The notes under the pieces: model-generated
Told to the model about the DNA's origin: nothing
Database searches by the model: none
What the model saw: only the letters and a program-made list of their open reading frames with translations
Program-made: the position numbers and the translations under genes
Shown here: one piece after another, positions 15,948 through 27,975 of the stretch
How the letters are laid out: each line of letters starts with the position of its first letter
How positions within the stretch are numbered: the stretch's first letter is position 1
Assembly: GCA_905250025.1 (NCBI GenBank)
Contig: CAJNOJ010000037.1
Coordinates: forward strand, 514,206-578,205
Length of the DNA stretch: 64,000 bases
DNA from: Adineta ricciae
Taxonomy: Eukaryota > Rotifera > Eurotatoria > Adinetida > Adinetidae
Reading direction: 5' to 3'

Positions 15948-17736
15948 TTTGAGTACGCAGATTTAATACGAATGTATTACATCGATAATCATTCTATCTG
16001 TAATCGAACGAGTTGTTTACTGTTTACATCATGTATATAATCAATTGAACCATCACCATCATTATCACTTAACTCAGGCTCAAGTAGTCGACATAAATAA
16101 TTTTCTCTCATTCTTCTGACAACATGTATATATGTGGCAATGATGATGATGATGATGATGGAGCACGCGTTATACATGTGAGTAACAAGGGGGGAGGGAG
16201 GAGAAACAAAACACACTGGAGAACATGCGCAGACTCCGAGTGTGTATATTTGAAAAAACAACAACACATGATATTGTTCGTTTTGATAGGAACAAAGGAG
16301 AAAAGATTCAAGATGTTGAAGGGCGGCATGGTAATGTATGAAAGAATGTGACGAAGACAACGATGTCGACGAAAGGTCCCCTTCCTCTTTTCTTTCTTTT
16401 TTCTAATCGCATTTTCTCTCTTTCTCTCTCGTTCTCTATATTTTGTACGTTAGCTTCGGCCACGCCATATAATTATTTCTTATTTCGTTCGCAGTGGAAG
16501 AGAGAGAGAGGGAAAAGAAAAAAACTGATAGAGAAAATGAATTGTTCTGTTCTAAACAAATCAAGAGTATGCCCGCTCTCGGTTTTTTCTCTCTGTATAT
16601 ATACGTGTCTCTTTCTCTCTCTCCCTCATCCGAGAACAGAACAGAGAAAGAAAAACTTAATTAATCGAGGGCAACTTATACATAGAGATAGGTTTGAAAG
16701 TTTGTCGGACACGTTCGCCAAGGGTCAAGTAGAGCGAGAATGACGAGAGAAAAGGGAGAGAGAGAGGAAGAGAGCAAATAAACGAGCGACCATGATGATT
16801 TATCGCCTATCGATTTCAGGTCAGACACGTTCGAATAAGTTCTTACAATTGATCATATTGTTCTGCAAAATATTGACATGAACGAAAGAGGCAAAATATA
16901 AAAAATAACTTCGAATAACAACAAATGATGATGAACAATGACAATCGATTGTCAAAAGTAATTCAGTTTTAACAAGTTCTTCTCCTTCTTCCTTCTTCGT
17001 CATATTTTTCACTCTAACGAGAAGGAAAAATGTCATGTTGAGAATGTCACTACTACCAAGAAGAAAGGTTATGCGAAATGTAAACATTGTTTAAACGCAA
17101 ATAGATTGATCTCCTATCGAGATTAGTTTTCCATCGGTATGTTAACTAATGACATGATCGATTTTGTTCGAACATCTTTCGAAATCGAAGTGTCTTACCC
17201 AGTCGGTATTTGCATTTGTTGTCGATCAGGTAATTGCATAAGTGGAAAATGTTGATGTGGGTGCATACCGTCAACAAATGGTGAAAACATATGAAATAAG
17301 TTAGTGAAAAGCCAAAACGAAATAAATAGCAAAAATGTTTGATTATCTGCAAAGAAAATCTATTTGTTTCTGTACTTATTGATAACAACAAATCAAAACT
17401 AAAATTGTCTTTTTTTTTCTTTCTTTAAACATTCAGTTCATCGATTTCCGTTCGGATTTGTCCTATTGGCTACAGTAGACAGCCAATACAATCAACATGT
17501 GAATGCATAAGTGTGATAAAAGAGAGAATTCAACAATTTTCTCGTATTTTTCTGAATGAAAATCAAATTATAAATCAATTTCTTTTTTTCTCTCGACAAA
17601 TCTTCATTTATTCCATTCAGAAAAACACTTCTAAACAATTGTTGTTATTCCCTTTTTGTCAACATATTTACGCAATTGCAGCATACTTCGAACAGCAATT
17701 CAGTTCTTACTCTTGGTTAGTATTGCTTAATACGCC
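15948..17736. other. divergent HMGB / SF3B1 upstream region (copy 1)
   Basis: Shared upstream region of the minus-strand HMGB gene and the plus-strand SF3B1 gene. It contains a short ATG/GATG run near 16138-16160 and long purine- and pyrimidine-rich tracts (about 16375-16440, 16495-16530, 16600-16660, 16740-16775). Apart from the doubtful two-exon candidate, ORFs here arise from those tracts. Confidence 0.6.
15989..17283 (-). CDS. possible small two-exon gene upstream of HMGB
   Basis: Hypothetical. On the minus strand an ATG near 17283 opens MFSPFVDGMHPHQHFPLM... ending in a good donor (ACTGG/GTAAGA). About 1.1 kb on, an acceptor (TTGTCAG/AAG) near 16117 leads in compatible phase into a frame reading LEPELSDNDGDGSIDYIHDV and stopping at 15989. 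The joined product would be about 72 residues with no recognised domain. The His/Gln/Met-rich first exon resembles the HMGB N-terminus, so it could instead be an alternative 5' exon of that gene. The stop lies 42 bases before the HMGB start codon. Both pieces recur in copy 2 (about 26227-27522). Confidence 0.3.
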
Positions 17737-20700
17737 ATGAGTTCCAAACACGACGGTAGGATTTATCGATGTTCAAAATAAATCGAATCATTGATTTTCT
17801 TTGTTTTTTTTTGTAGCAATTGAAGCTCAATCGAAAGCTATACGTGATGAACGACGAAAAGAAGAAGATGAAGCTCGTGGTACACGATTCGGTCAACAAA
17901 TTCTCGACACAGAAGTCTACGAAGATGATGGTCGTAGTAGCTATTTGAATTATTTACCTAAAGGAAACGATGAAGACGTGAGTTAATAACAATTCATTTG
18001 AAAACAAAACGGAAAGAATGTTTTTCTGTATTGTTTCAGGATGAAGAGGAAAACTATCAAACATCGTTGTCAAACATGAAATTGAAACAGTATGGACCAT
18101 CTGCTGATATCCGACAAAATATTCCAAACGTCGATAAGGTGAGCCTAAAATGTTTTGCTCTTTGATACAAGAAAGTCTTTTTCTTTAATAGAACTACGAT
18201 CCATTAGCAGAATATCGTCGACCAACAATAGCTGATCGAGAAAATGAATACCAAAAGAAACGACGTATGCAACCGGGAATGATTTCACCTGAACGATTGG
18301 ATTATTTCGCTGATGGTAAATGATCTGTTTTCTTGATTATTTAGTGTGGAAGTATATTCTCTCATATTCGAAGAGGCTATTTTGATACCGAGTTCATTTT
18401 TATAGGCGTCTGGCGACATGGATAACTCTACTCTCTATATACATACATCATCTTCATATCCATTAGTTTCTGATAGGAAGACAAGGTGTGAATGATTCAT
18501 AAAAAAAAAACACCGATTTTATTTTATCAGAATCTTAGCTTATTTTTAGACTTTAAACGATTATCAACGTGCTGTTTTCATTCGCAACGTTGACAGTCAT
18601 CTTGCTTGAAATGAGCTCGAGCATGGTACAGATACTACTACACATGTATTTCTTTTCTTTTCATAAACCTTTCCTTTTTCTCTCTCAAGTCTTTCTTGAT
18701 GTTCACTCAAGATTTCAAAAGAGGTAGTATTCATTCATATAACGGTGGGTCTTTTAATCATTTCTTTGAAAATAGTGATCTAGTTGAAGATAAGGTTCTT
18801 TTCATTTTGGATTAACAATTCTGATTTTGTAATTTAGGCGGCAAAACACCTGATCCACAAGCGAAAGGTCGTGGCTATGCAGACATCATGGGAGAAATGG
18901 CTCTACGAAATGCGAAGGCGGATACACGCAATCAAATTGCAGACAAACTGAAAGCAGCCGAAGGTCAGAGCGGTGCCGGAGCAAATGGAAGTGCAAGTGC
19001 ATCCGGAGAAAAGCGCCGACGACGATGGGATCAAACGGCTCCAGCGGATGATAATGATCCTAAAGCGAAGAAAACTGCCTATGATGAAGCCGTAACACCA
19101 GCTCATCGAATGTGGGATGCAACGCCAGCTCCTGGCCAATCATCGTTCGATGAAACACCAATGGCTTCACGTACGCCAGGTGCTGAAACGCCGCATCATT
19201 CAGCAACACCGTCAAATAAACGCAACCGATGGGACGAAACACCACGCACCGAACGTGAAACAACGAATTCCGGTTGGGCAGAAACGCCTAGAACGGATCG
19301 TGGTGGTATGGATGATTCCGATTATATTATGGGAGCAACTCCTACACCGGGTGATAAACGTCGTTCACGTTGGGATGAAACACCAGCAAATGCAACCACA
19401 ACAAATGGAGGCGGTTTTACACCATTAGCGAAAGAAATAGGTGTTGCGTCAACTCCGCGTACCGCCAGCGGTTTTACACCAGGCATGACACCAATCATAG
19501 CAACACCTGTCGGCGCACGCGCTGCTAATATGGCTACGCCAATAGTTAATCAAGTTCCAATGACACCGGAGCAGATGCAAGCTTATCGTTGGGAACGTGA
19601 AATCGATGAACGTAATCGTCCACTATCAGATGAAGAACTCGATGCTATGTTTCCACCAGGATACAAAGTTTTGCCACCACCGGCATCCTATGTACCTATT
19701 CGAACACCAGCACGAAAATTAATGGCAACACCCACACCACAATCGACGATGTCTGGTTTTCACATTCAAGAATCGGCTCATGGACAAGCTGCTCAATCGA
19801 ACCAATTGCAAGAATATCAACCGTCAGGAAATTTACCTCTCTTAAAACCAGATGATCTACAATATTTCGATAAACTATTACAAGAAGTCGATGAAGAAGC
19901 TTTGACGCCTGAAGAACAAAAGGAACGTAAAATTATGAAACTATTATTAAAAATTAAAAATGGTACACCGCCTATGCGTAAAGCAGCACTACGACAGATC
20001 ACTGATAAAGCACGTGAATTTGGTGCTGGTCCACTATTTAATCAGATCTTACCATTGCTAATGTCGCCAACATTAGAAGATCAAGAACGTCATTTACTTG
20101 TAAAAGTTATCGATCGTATTCTCTATAAACTTGATGATCTTGTTCGTCCCTATGTTCACAAGATATGCGTCGTTATCGAGCCATTGTTGATTGATGAAGA
20201 TTATTATGCACGTGTCGAAGGTCGTGAAATTATATCAAATTTAGCTAAAGCTGCTGGTTTGGCGACAATGATTTCCACAATGCGACCTGATATTGATAAC
20301 TTGGATGAATATGTACGTAATACAACTGCTCGTGCGTTTGCTGTCGTTGCATCAGCGCTCGGTATCCCAGCTTTATTACCATTTTTAAAAGCTGTTTGTA
20401 AAAGTAAAAAATCTTGGCAAGCAAGACATACGGGTATAAAGATCATCCAACAAATCGCTATTCTTCTCGGTTGTGCCATTTTACCACATTTGAAATCTTT
20501 GGTGGAAATTATCGAACATGGTAAGAAGATCAATATTTCATTCGTTTTTCTTCTAACATGCTTAACATTTCAATTCTAGGTCTCGTCGATGAACAACAAA
20601 AAGTTCGAACAATTACTGCTCTGGGTATCGCCGCGTTGGCAGAGGCAGCTGCACCTTACGGTATCGAATCTTTTGATACTGTACTCAAACCGTTATGGGC

Positions 20701-22673
20701 TGGTATTAAGGAACATCGTGGCAAAGTAAGTTAACTTGTTGAACTGAAAATGAACATAGTATACTGTGTAATTTAGGGTCTGGCTGCTTTTCTCAAAGCC
20801 ATTGGTTATTTGATTCCGTTGATGGATGCCGAATATGCTGGTTACTATACCCGTGAAGTAATGCTTATCCTAATCCGTGAATTTCAATCTCCCGATGAAG
20901 AAATGAAGAAGATTGTTCTCAAAGTCGTTAAACAATGTACAGCAACGGATGGTGTCGAAGCAAAATATATTAAAGAAGAAGTTCTGCCAGCCTTCTTTCG
21001 ATACTTCTGGAATCAACGTATGGCGCTCGATCGTCGTAATTATCGGCAGCTAGTCGATACCACTGTCGAAATGGCCAATAAAGTTGGCTCATCAGAAATT
21101 ATCAATCGTATTGTGGATGATTTAAAGGATGAATCCGAACAATACCGTAAAATGGTTATTGAAACGATCGAAAAGATCATGACAAATCTGGGTTCTGCTG
21201 ATATCGATTCACGTTTAGAAGAACAATTAATTGATGGTATACTTTACGCGTTTCAAGAACAAACAACCGAAGATGCTGTGATGTTGAATGGATTCGGTGC
21301 CGTGGTCAATTCGTTAGGAAAACGTTGCAAAGCATATCTACCTCAAATGTGTGGTACAATTCTCTGGCGTTTGAATAATAAAGCAGCTAAAGTTAGACAA
21401 CAGGCCGCTGATCTTATTCAGAAAATAGCGAATGTTATGAAACTATGCTCCGAAGAAAAACTAATGGGACAATTAGGTCTCGTCTTATATGAATATCTAG
21501 GTGAAGAGTATCCGGAAGTTTTAGGAAGTATTCTTGGAGCATTAAAAGGTAAGAATTTATCAAAAGTACATATAAAAATCTATTTGACATATTTTAGGAA
21601 TTGTGAATGTGATTGGTATGACTAATATGACACCACCGATCAAAGACTTATTACCCCGATTAACACCCATTCTGAAAAACAGGTAGATTCAATTTTGAAA
21701 ATAAGATAGTTTTGTTTATTGTATATTTTTAGACATGAAAAAGTTCAAGAAAATTGTATTGATCTTGTCGGCCGTATTGCTGAATTAGGTGCTGAACATG
21801 TTCCAGCTCGTGAATGGATGCGTATTTGTTTTGAACTACTTGAACTGCTCAAAGCACATAAGAAATCAATTCGTCGTGCTGCTATCAACACATTTGGTTA
21901 CATCGCTAAAGCCATTGGTCCACATGATGTCCTTGCAACATTATTAAACAATTTGAAAGTCCAAGAACGTCAACTACGTGTTTGTACAACTGTTGCCATT
22001 GCTATTGTCTCAGAAACATGTTCACCGTTCACTGTCCTACCCGGTAAATCATCTTATTGTACTCTATTCTTGTCAAATTATCTTTTCTCATTTAGGTCTC
22101 ATGAATGAATATCGTGTGCCGGAATTGAATGTTCAAAATGGTGTTTTGAAAGCACTGGCATTTATGTTTGAATACATTGGCGAGATGTCCAAGGATTACA
22201 TCTATGCTGTAACACCTTTATTGGAAGATGCAATGATGGACAGAGATTTAGTTCATCGGCAAACCGCGATGACTGCCATTGGACACATGTCACTAGGTGT
22301 ATTCGGTTTCGGATGTGAAGATGCTTTATGTCATTTATTAAATCATGTTTGGCCAAATATCTTCGAAACAAGTCCTCATGTTATTCAAGCATTCATTTCA
22401 GCTATCGAAGGTATACGCGTGGGTCTTGGCCCATGTCGAATTCTGTATTATACATTACAAGGCCTATTTCATCCCGCTCGTCGTGTGCGTGATGTATACT
22501 GGAAAGTTTACAACACCATTTATATCGGTGCACAAGATTCCCTAGTAGCTGCGTATCCACGTATTGTAGATGATAGTATTCATTCAACCATCGAAGGAGA
22601 TGAAATACCTCAAAAGCGTACGAAAAAACTACGCAATGATTATGCTCGATATGAACTTGATTACATTCTTTAA
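17737..22673 (+). CDS. SF3B1: splicing factor 3B subunit 1, copy 1
   Basis: Core U2 snRNP protein that clamps the branch-site helix. Ten exons join in frame: 17737-17755, 17817-17977, 18040-18138, 18192-18315, 18838-20520, 20580-20725, 20777-21548, 21598-21682, 21733-22043 and 22096-22673, giving 1325 residues (human about 1304). The N-terminal half has TP-rich repeats and U2AF-ligand motifs ([38 protein letters not shown]). It is followed by [20 protein letters not shown], then the HEAT solenoid with near-invariant stretches such as [20 protein letters not shown] and [10 protein letters not shown] (the region of human K700). It ends ...[10 protein letters not shown]. Intron 4 is about 520 nt, ten times its neighbours. 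The C-terminus has about 18 extra residues before the terminal motif. All exons are intact. Confidence 0.97.
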
Positions 22674-23539
22674 ACGAAAAACGTGTTTCATCAGTAATCT
22701 GTTGTCATTTCGTGTCTCTTATTGTTGTTCTCATTTCACTTCCTGTACTCGTATAGGTACGTCTATATTACGTACGGTATACCAAGATGAGACTAAATTC
22801 AAGCATAGAAACCAAGAACACATACGTACGATTCTTTTTTCTTCTTTAATGTATTTACGTTTGTTTTCTCTCTTGTGCTGGTCCTTTGTTCTATCTCTTT
22901 GTGTTCGTAATAAACAACTGAAACTAACTTTTTCAAGAACAAAGAAGAGAAAAATATCGAGTTGAATTGAATGTTATCAACTGAATAATGAAACTAAATC
23001 AAAACTGCGTTGGCGATATGTGCTTAAAGTTTGCAAAGTAATCATATATTAGCAGAACAAGGTTATCTTAGTCCAACAAGATGTAATCTAAGTAAACTAT
23101 TTTTCTATCTACAACTATGAATAACTGTAGTTTAAAGATAAATCTATTGAATTATTGTGCCGTAAAGACGTTCGATTGTTTATTTACGAAGAAAAGTTGT
23201 GCTCTATTTATGTAATACTTCTTTTTTTTAATCTTAGTTTTGCCGTTTCATCACCTAACCGACATTAGTTAGATAGTGAAGAAAGAGAAAGAAATCTGTT
23301 GCTGATGTCTTTTCAACTACTGGCGAAAAATGAGCAACAAAGTAAAGAGAAAAGGAGAATCTTAGATAACCATATCTTCTCTGTTGCTGCTCTTTATCTA
23401 AAGTTGATGCAAATAAAAGCTGAGGACTATTTGTTTTCTTTTTTATTATTATCATTTACGACTTCGGTGTCTTTCAATGCTATTGCTCTTCTAGTTTCTA
23501 GTTAGGAGTTGTAGCAACATAGTGTTTCTTTCGTGCGAA
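22674..23539. other. SF3B1 3' flank to SUEL/CUB gene start (copy 1)
   Basis: Plus-strand spacer between two same-direction genes, with the SF3B1 3' UTR at its left. A pyrimidine-rich stretch ending in an AG close to 23500 could be an acceptor for a 5' UTR intron or leader. ORFs here look random. Confidence 0.5.
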
Positions 23540-26104
23540 ATGATGACAATTAGATTCTTGTTATTCACTAGTTTGTATATATTACAATATATCTTTTACA
23601 CTAATGGACAAAAGGTACAAACAATGGTTCCTGTTGAGACTTGCGCTGCATCAAGTGCTACTCTTCGTTGTCCACCTAACTCTGTAATTGTCGTTACAAG
23701 TGCTGAGTATGGCGTAGCGCAAGTAGCCGGCTCATGTAGTTACAAAGCTGGTGATTGCGTGGCTGATGCTATGAATGCCATTGTATGTAATACAGATTCT
23801 CTCCAATGCAATGTATACGCAACCAAAAAGAAATTATCGGAATGCAATGATCAATACAGCAGCTATCTTCACGTCGAATATGACTGTGTACCGTTACAAA
23901 TGAACGATCCAGCGAGAGAATACAATGTTTGTCAAAATGGTAGCGAAATAACAACTGATAATGGTATCATCAAATCACCCGGTTATCCATCACAATTTCA
24001 ATCCACTTCAAAGGAATGTTTTCGTGCCATTCATGTACCTGAGGATAAGACCATTCGTTTATGGTTAAGTGACTTATATATTCCTATGGGAACTAGCTGT
24101 ATCAAGGACTATGTTTATGTAGTCGACAGTGTACAAACGTATAAACATTGTGGTACCAAACGATATGCATATCCATACTTATGTTCATCAACAGTTCTCA
24201 TTCAATACTATACGCTGACGACATCGACGTTTTATCGTGGTTTAAGAATGTACTTTGAAATAGTCGATCGAGTGCCAAATGATCGTTGTCCGAATTCCAC
24301 TGCAACAATTACACCAGTTGTACCAACAACAACACTTTCAACAACTGTCTCGCCAGATGTAACAACAACTGTACCTATTTATGTCATACTTGGTATTTCT
24401 TCGCCTGTCCGAAGTTTTCAACTTTGCAAAGGTAAATTTGGCTTCAACTTGCACATCTTAAGAAAACGGTTCAAAACTTTTTTGTGTTTCAGGTGAATCA
24501 CATAAACTTGAATGTCCGACCAACTATCTCGTCACTGTGAGAGCAAACATCTTCGGTGTTACTTCATCTGATCAATGTGAAGCTCATGATGCTGCTAGAC
24601 ATTGTGTCGTAGCCACAGAGCCCACCTTCTGGTGTTATCAAAGTTGTACATACACGTACACAGGTAATCGGCAACTTTCCTCGTGCAACAACAAATATGC
24701 CACTTATCAATACGTCGAATATCAATGTATTCCGAGAACCGCTCCAGTTGTATCAACTAATACACCATGTCCAACAGATGGGTCAAAAGTTCCAATTAAA
24801 ATCGACCGTCGTGGTCGTTTTCAAAGTTACAACTATCCAGCCTTTCTGACGATGAATTGTGTCTACCGATTTTCAACAAAACCCGGTGATATTATGCATT
24901 TCTATTCAATCGATATCAATCTAAACGATTGGTCAAAAGATTGTAAATCGAATAAAATCTCATTTGTAGAGGATGGTGAGACTGACGGTCCATCATTTTG
25001 CGAAGAAGATCAAACGACTCTACTCTATTCGACATGTTCAAACGAAATCGACATGCGCTATTCTGTTATTGACGGTAGTATGCTATTTTCTGAAGGTGTT
25101 GAATTATACATTGAAAGTCAAGCGCGTCCATCAGACTGGTCATGTGGCAAACCGGGATCAACCATAACTACTCCACGTCCTTCACCGACAACGCCATTTA
25201 CTACTCCAACAGAAAAGCCGCTAACAAATGAAACAACAATGACCGCGCGCGATGAAATCGAACACGATATTTGCTATACAAAATCATTAACTCACACATG
25301 TCCAACAGGTTATACATTCATGTTCATTGATGCTTTTTATGGTGTTAAAAGTCAATCATCAAACAAATGTGGATTCGTTCAAGGTGACTGTGTGCACGAA
25401 ACATTATCAGCACTTACACAATGCAAAACCGATGCAGCAAATTGTTACATATCTTATTCGACACAACGTCGACTCGCTCAATGTTTAGATAAATATGCCG
25501 ACTATCTACATATCACTAGTCAATGCGTTCCTAGCAAATCAGCTAGCGCAACAGCAACCATTCGCACATATGATATTTGTGATACAAACGGTGATATCGC
25601 AGACTTTAATGGTATCATAACGAGTCCTGGCTTTCCAACATATAAACAATCCAATGGCATTTGTAAACGATCAATTCTCGGTGTGCCAGATCGAGTTCTC
25701 AAAATTTGGATCAATGAAATGGCTACTGCAACTGGTGGACAACGTAATATTGATGGTAAGCATTCTCTTTGATAGTTCTGTATTTTATTCTATTCTTTTG
25801 CAGATGAATCAAATGAACCGAATTTAGTTCTCTATAAAACTTATGAAAATGAAAATGTAGTCAAACGCATTGAACAACATCCAGCCATTCGTGATACCTG
25901 CGTGGACGATTATTTGATCGTCAATACTCCACATGTTTCTTACGTTTATTGCGGCAAAAGAAAATTAGCCATGATGCCTATTTGTGCATCACGTGTAGAT
26001 ATTCAATACAAAGCTTCGTCTCCACCGAATATTTTCTATAAAGGTTTCAAATTCTATTTCGAATGGGTAGAAAAACCTGTTGAAATTAACTGTGGTGGCA
26101 ATCC
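23540..26104 (+). CDS. SUEL-lectin/CUB membrane protein, copy 1, cut by N gap
   Basis: 5' part of the same gene as at 33777-40888. Exons 23540-24431 and 24493-25755, then 25804 into the gap at 26105. The ATG (MMTIRFLLFTSLYILQ...) gives a signal peptide; the longer frame from 23522 begins with GTG and is not used. Domains: SUEL lectin 1 (LRCPPNSVIVVTSAEYGV), CUB 1 (GIIKSPGYPSQF), SUEL 2, CUB 2, SUEL 3 and most of CUB 3, with Thr-rich linkers. No stop or frameshift occurs before the gap, so the truncation is set by the assembly, not by visible mutation. Differences from copy 2 are mainly scattered substitutions. Confidence 0.9.
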
Positions 26105-26190
26105 NNNNNNNNNNNNNNNNNNNNNNNNNNNNNNNNNNNNNNNNNNNNNNNNNNNNNNNNNNNNNNNNNNNNNNNNNNNNNNNNNNNNNN
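26105..26190. other. assembly gap, 86 N
   Basis: A run of 86 unknown bases lying exactly between the end of repeat copy 1 and the start of copy 2. It falls inside a coding exon on its left and in HMGB-upstream sequence on its right, so the two sides are not continuous in any gene. Confidence 0.99.
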
Positions 26191-27975
26191 GTACGCAGAT
26201 TTAATACGAATGTATTACATCGATAATCATTCTATCTGTAATCGAACGAGTTGTTTACTGTTTACATCATGTATATAATCAATTGAACCATCACCATCAT
26301 TATCACTTAACTCAGACTCAAGTAGTCGACATAAATAATTTTCTCTCATTCTTCTGACACATGTATATATGTGGCAATGATGACGATGGTGATGATAGAG
26401 CACGCGTTATACATGTGAGTAACAAGGAGGTAGGGAGGAGAAACAAAACACACTGGAGAACATGCGCAGACTCCGAATGTGTATATTTGAAAAAACAACA
26501 ACACATGATATTGTTCGCTTTGATAGGAACAAAGGAGAAAAGATTCAAGATGTTGAAGGGCGGCATGGTAATGTATGAGAGAATGTGACGAAGACAACGA
26601 TGTCGACGAAAGGTCCCCTTCCTCTTTTCTTTCTCTTTTCTAATCGTATTTTCTCTCTCTCTCGTTCTCTATATTTTGTACGTTAGCTTCGGCCACGCCA
26701 TATAATTATTTCTTATTTCGTTCGCAGTGGAAGAAAGAGAGAGAGAGGAAGAAGAAAAAAACTGATAGAGAAAATGAATTGTTCTGTTCTAAACAAATCA
26801 AGAGTATGCCCGCTCTCGGTTTTTTCTTTCTGTATATATACGTGTCTCTTTCTCTCTCTCCCACCCGAGAACAGAACAGAGAGAAAAACTTAATTAATCG
26901 AGGGCAACTTATACATAGAGATAGATTTGAAAGTTTGTCGGACACGTTCGCCAAGGGTCAAGTAGAGCGAGAATGACGAGAGAAAAGGGAGAGAGAGATG
27001 GAGAGGAAGAGAGCAAATAAACGAGCGACCATGATGATTTATCGCCTATCGATTTCGGGTCAGACACGTTCGAATAAGTTTTTACAATTGATCGTATCCT
27101 TCTGCAAAGTATTGACATGAACGAAAGAGGCAAAATATGAAAAATAACTTCGAATAACAACAGATGATAATGAACAATGACAATCGATTGTCAAAAGTAA
27201 TTCAGTTTTAACAAGTTCTTCTCCTTCTTTCTTCTTCGTCATATTTTTCACTCTAACGAGAAGGAAAAATGTCATGTTGAGAATGTCACTACTACCAAGC
27301 AGAAAGGTTATGTGAAATGTAAACATTGTTTAAACGCAAATAGATTGATCTCCTATCGAGATTAGTTTTCCATCGGTATGTTAACTAATGACATGATCGA
27401 TTTTGCTCGAGCATCTTTCGAAATCGAAGTGTCTTACCCAGTCGGTATTTGCATTTGTTGTCGATCAGGTAATTGCATAAGTGGAAAATGTTGATGTGGA
27501 TGCATACCGTCAACAAATGGTGAAAACATATGAAATAAGTTAGTGAAAAACCAAAACGAAATAAATAACAAAAATGTATGATTATCTGCAAAGAAAATCT
27601 ATTTGTTTCTGTACTTATTGATAACAACAAATCAAAACTAAAATTGTCTTTTTTTTTCTTTCTTTAAACATTCAGTTCATCGATTTTCGTTCGAATTTCT
27701 CCCATTGGCTACTGCAGACAGCCAATTCAATCAACACGTAAATGCATAAGTGTGATAAAACGAAGAATTCGACAAATTTTCCGTATTTTTATGAATGAAA
27801 ATCAAGTTATAAATCAATTTCTTTTTTTCTCTCGACAAATCTTCATTTATTCCTTTCAGAAAAACACTTCTAAACAATTGTTGTTATTCCCTTTTTGTCA
27901 ACATATTTACGCAATAGCAGCATACTTCGAACAGCAATTCAGTTCTCACTCTTGGTTAGTATTGCTTAATACGCC
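26191..27975. other. SF3B1 upstream region (copy 2)
   Basis: Repeat of the HMGB/SF3B1 divergent region, with the same doubtful minus-strand exon pair (about 26227-27522) and the same purine and pyrimidine tracts. The HMGB coding exons that should follow on the left are missing because of the gap. One small indel relative to copy 1 sits just before the candidate minus-strand splice acceptor. Confidence 0.55.

Larger units (their letters stand above)
15953..26104 (+). repeat. 10.15-kb direct repeat, copy 1
   Basis: This segment matches 26191-36341 base for base apart from scattered substitutions and small indels, a few per cent by eye. It begins in the upstream flank of the HMGB gene, at GTACGCAGATTTAATACG, the very sequence that resumes after the N gap. 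It ends at the gap inside an exon of the SUEL/CUB gene. It holds a complete SF3B1 gene and a partial SUEL/CUB gene. No terminal inverted repeats, transposase or target duplication mark its edges. Either a true tandem duplication or two haplotypes scaffolded in series. Confidence 0.95.

Noticed and set aside
16138-16160. GATG repeat run read as a CRISPR or satellite
   Set aside because: Only a few trinucleotide-type units without spacers; an ordinary microsatellite.
23522-23539. Upstream extension of the lectin protein start
   Set aside because: The extension begins with GTG, not ATG; the following Met-Met gives a normal signal peptide. The same applies at 33759.
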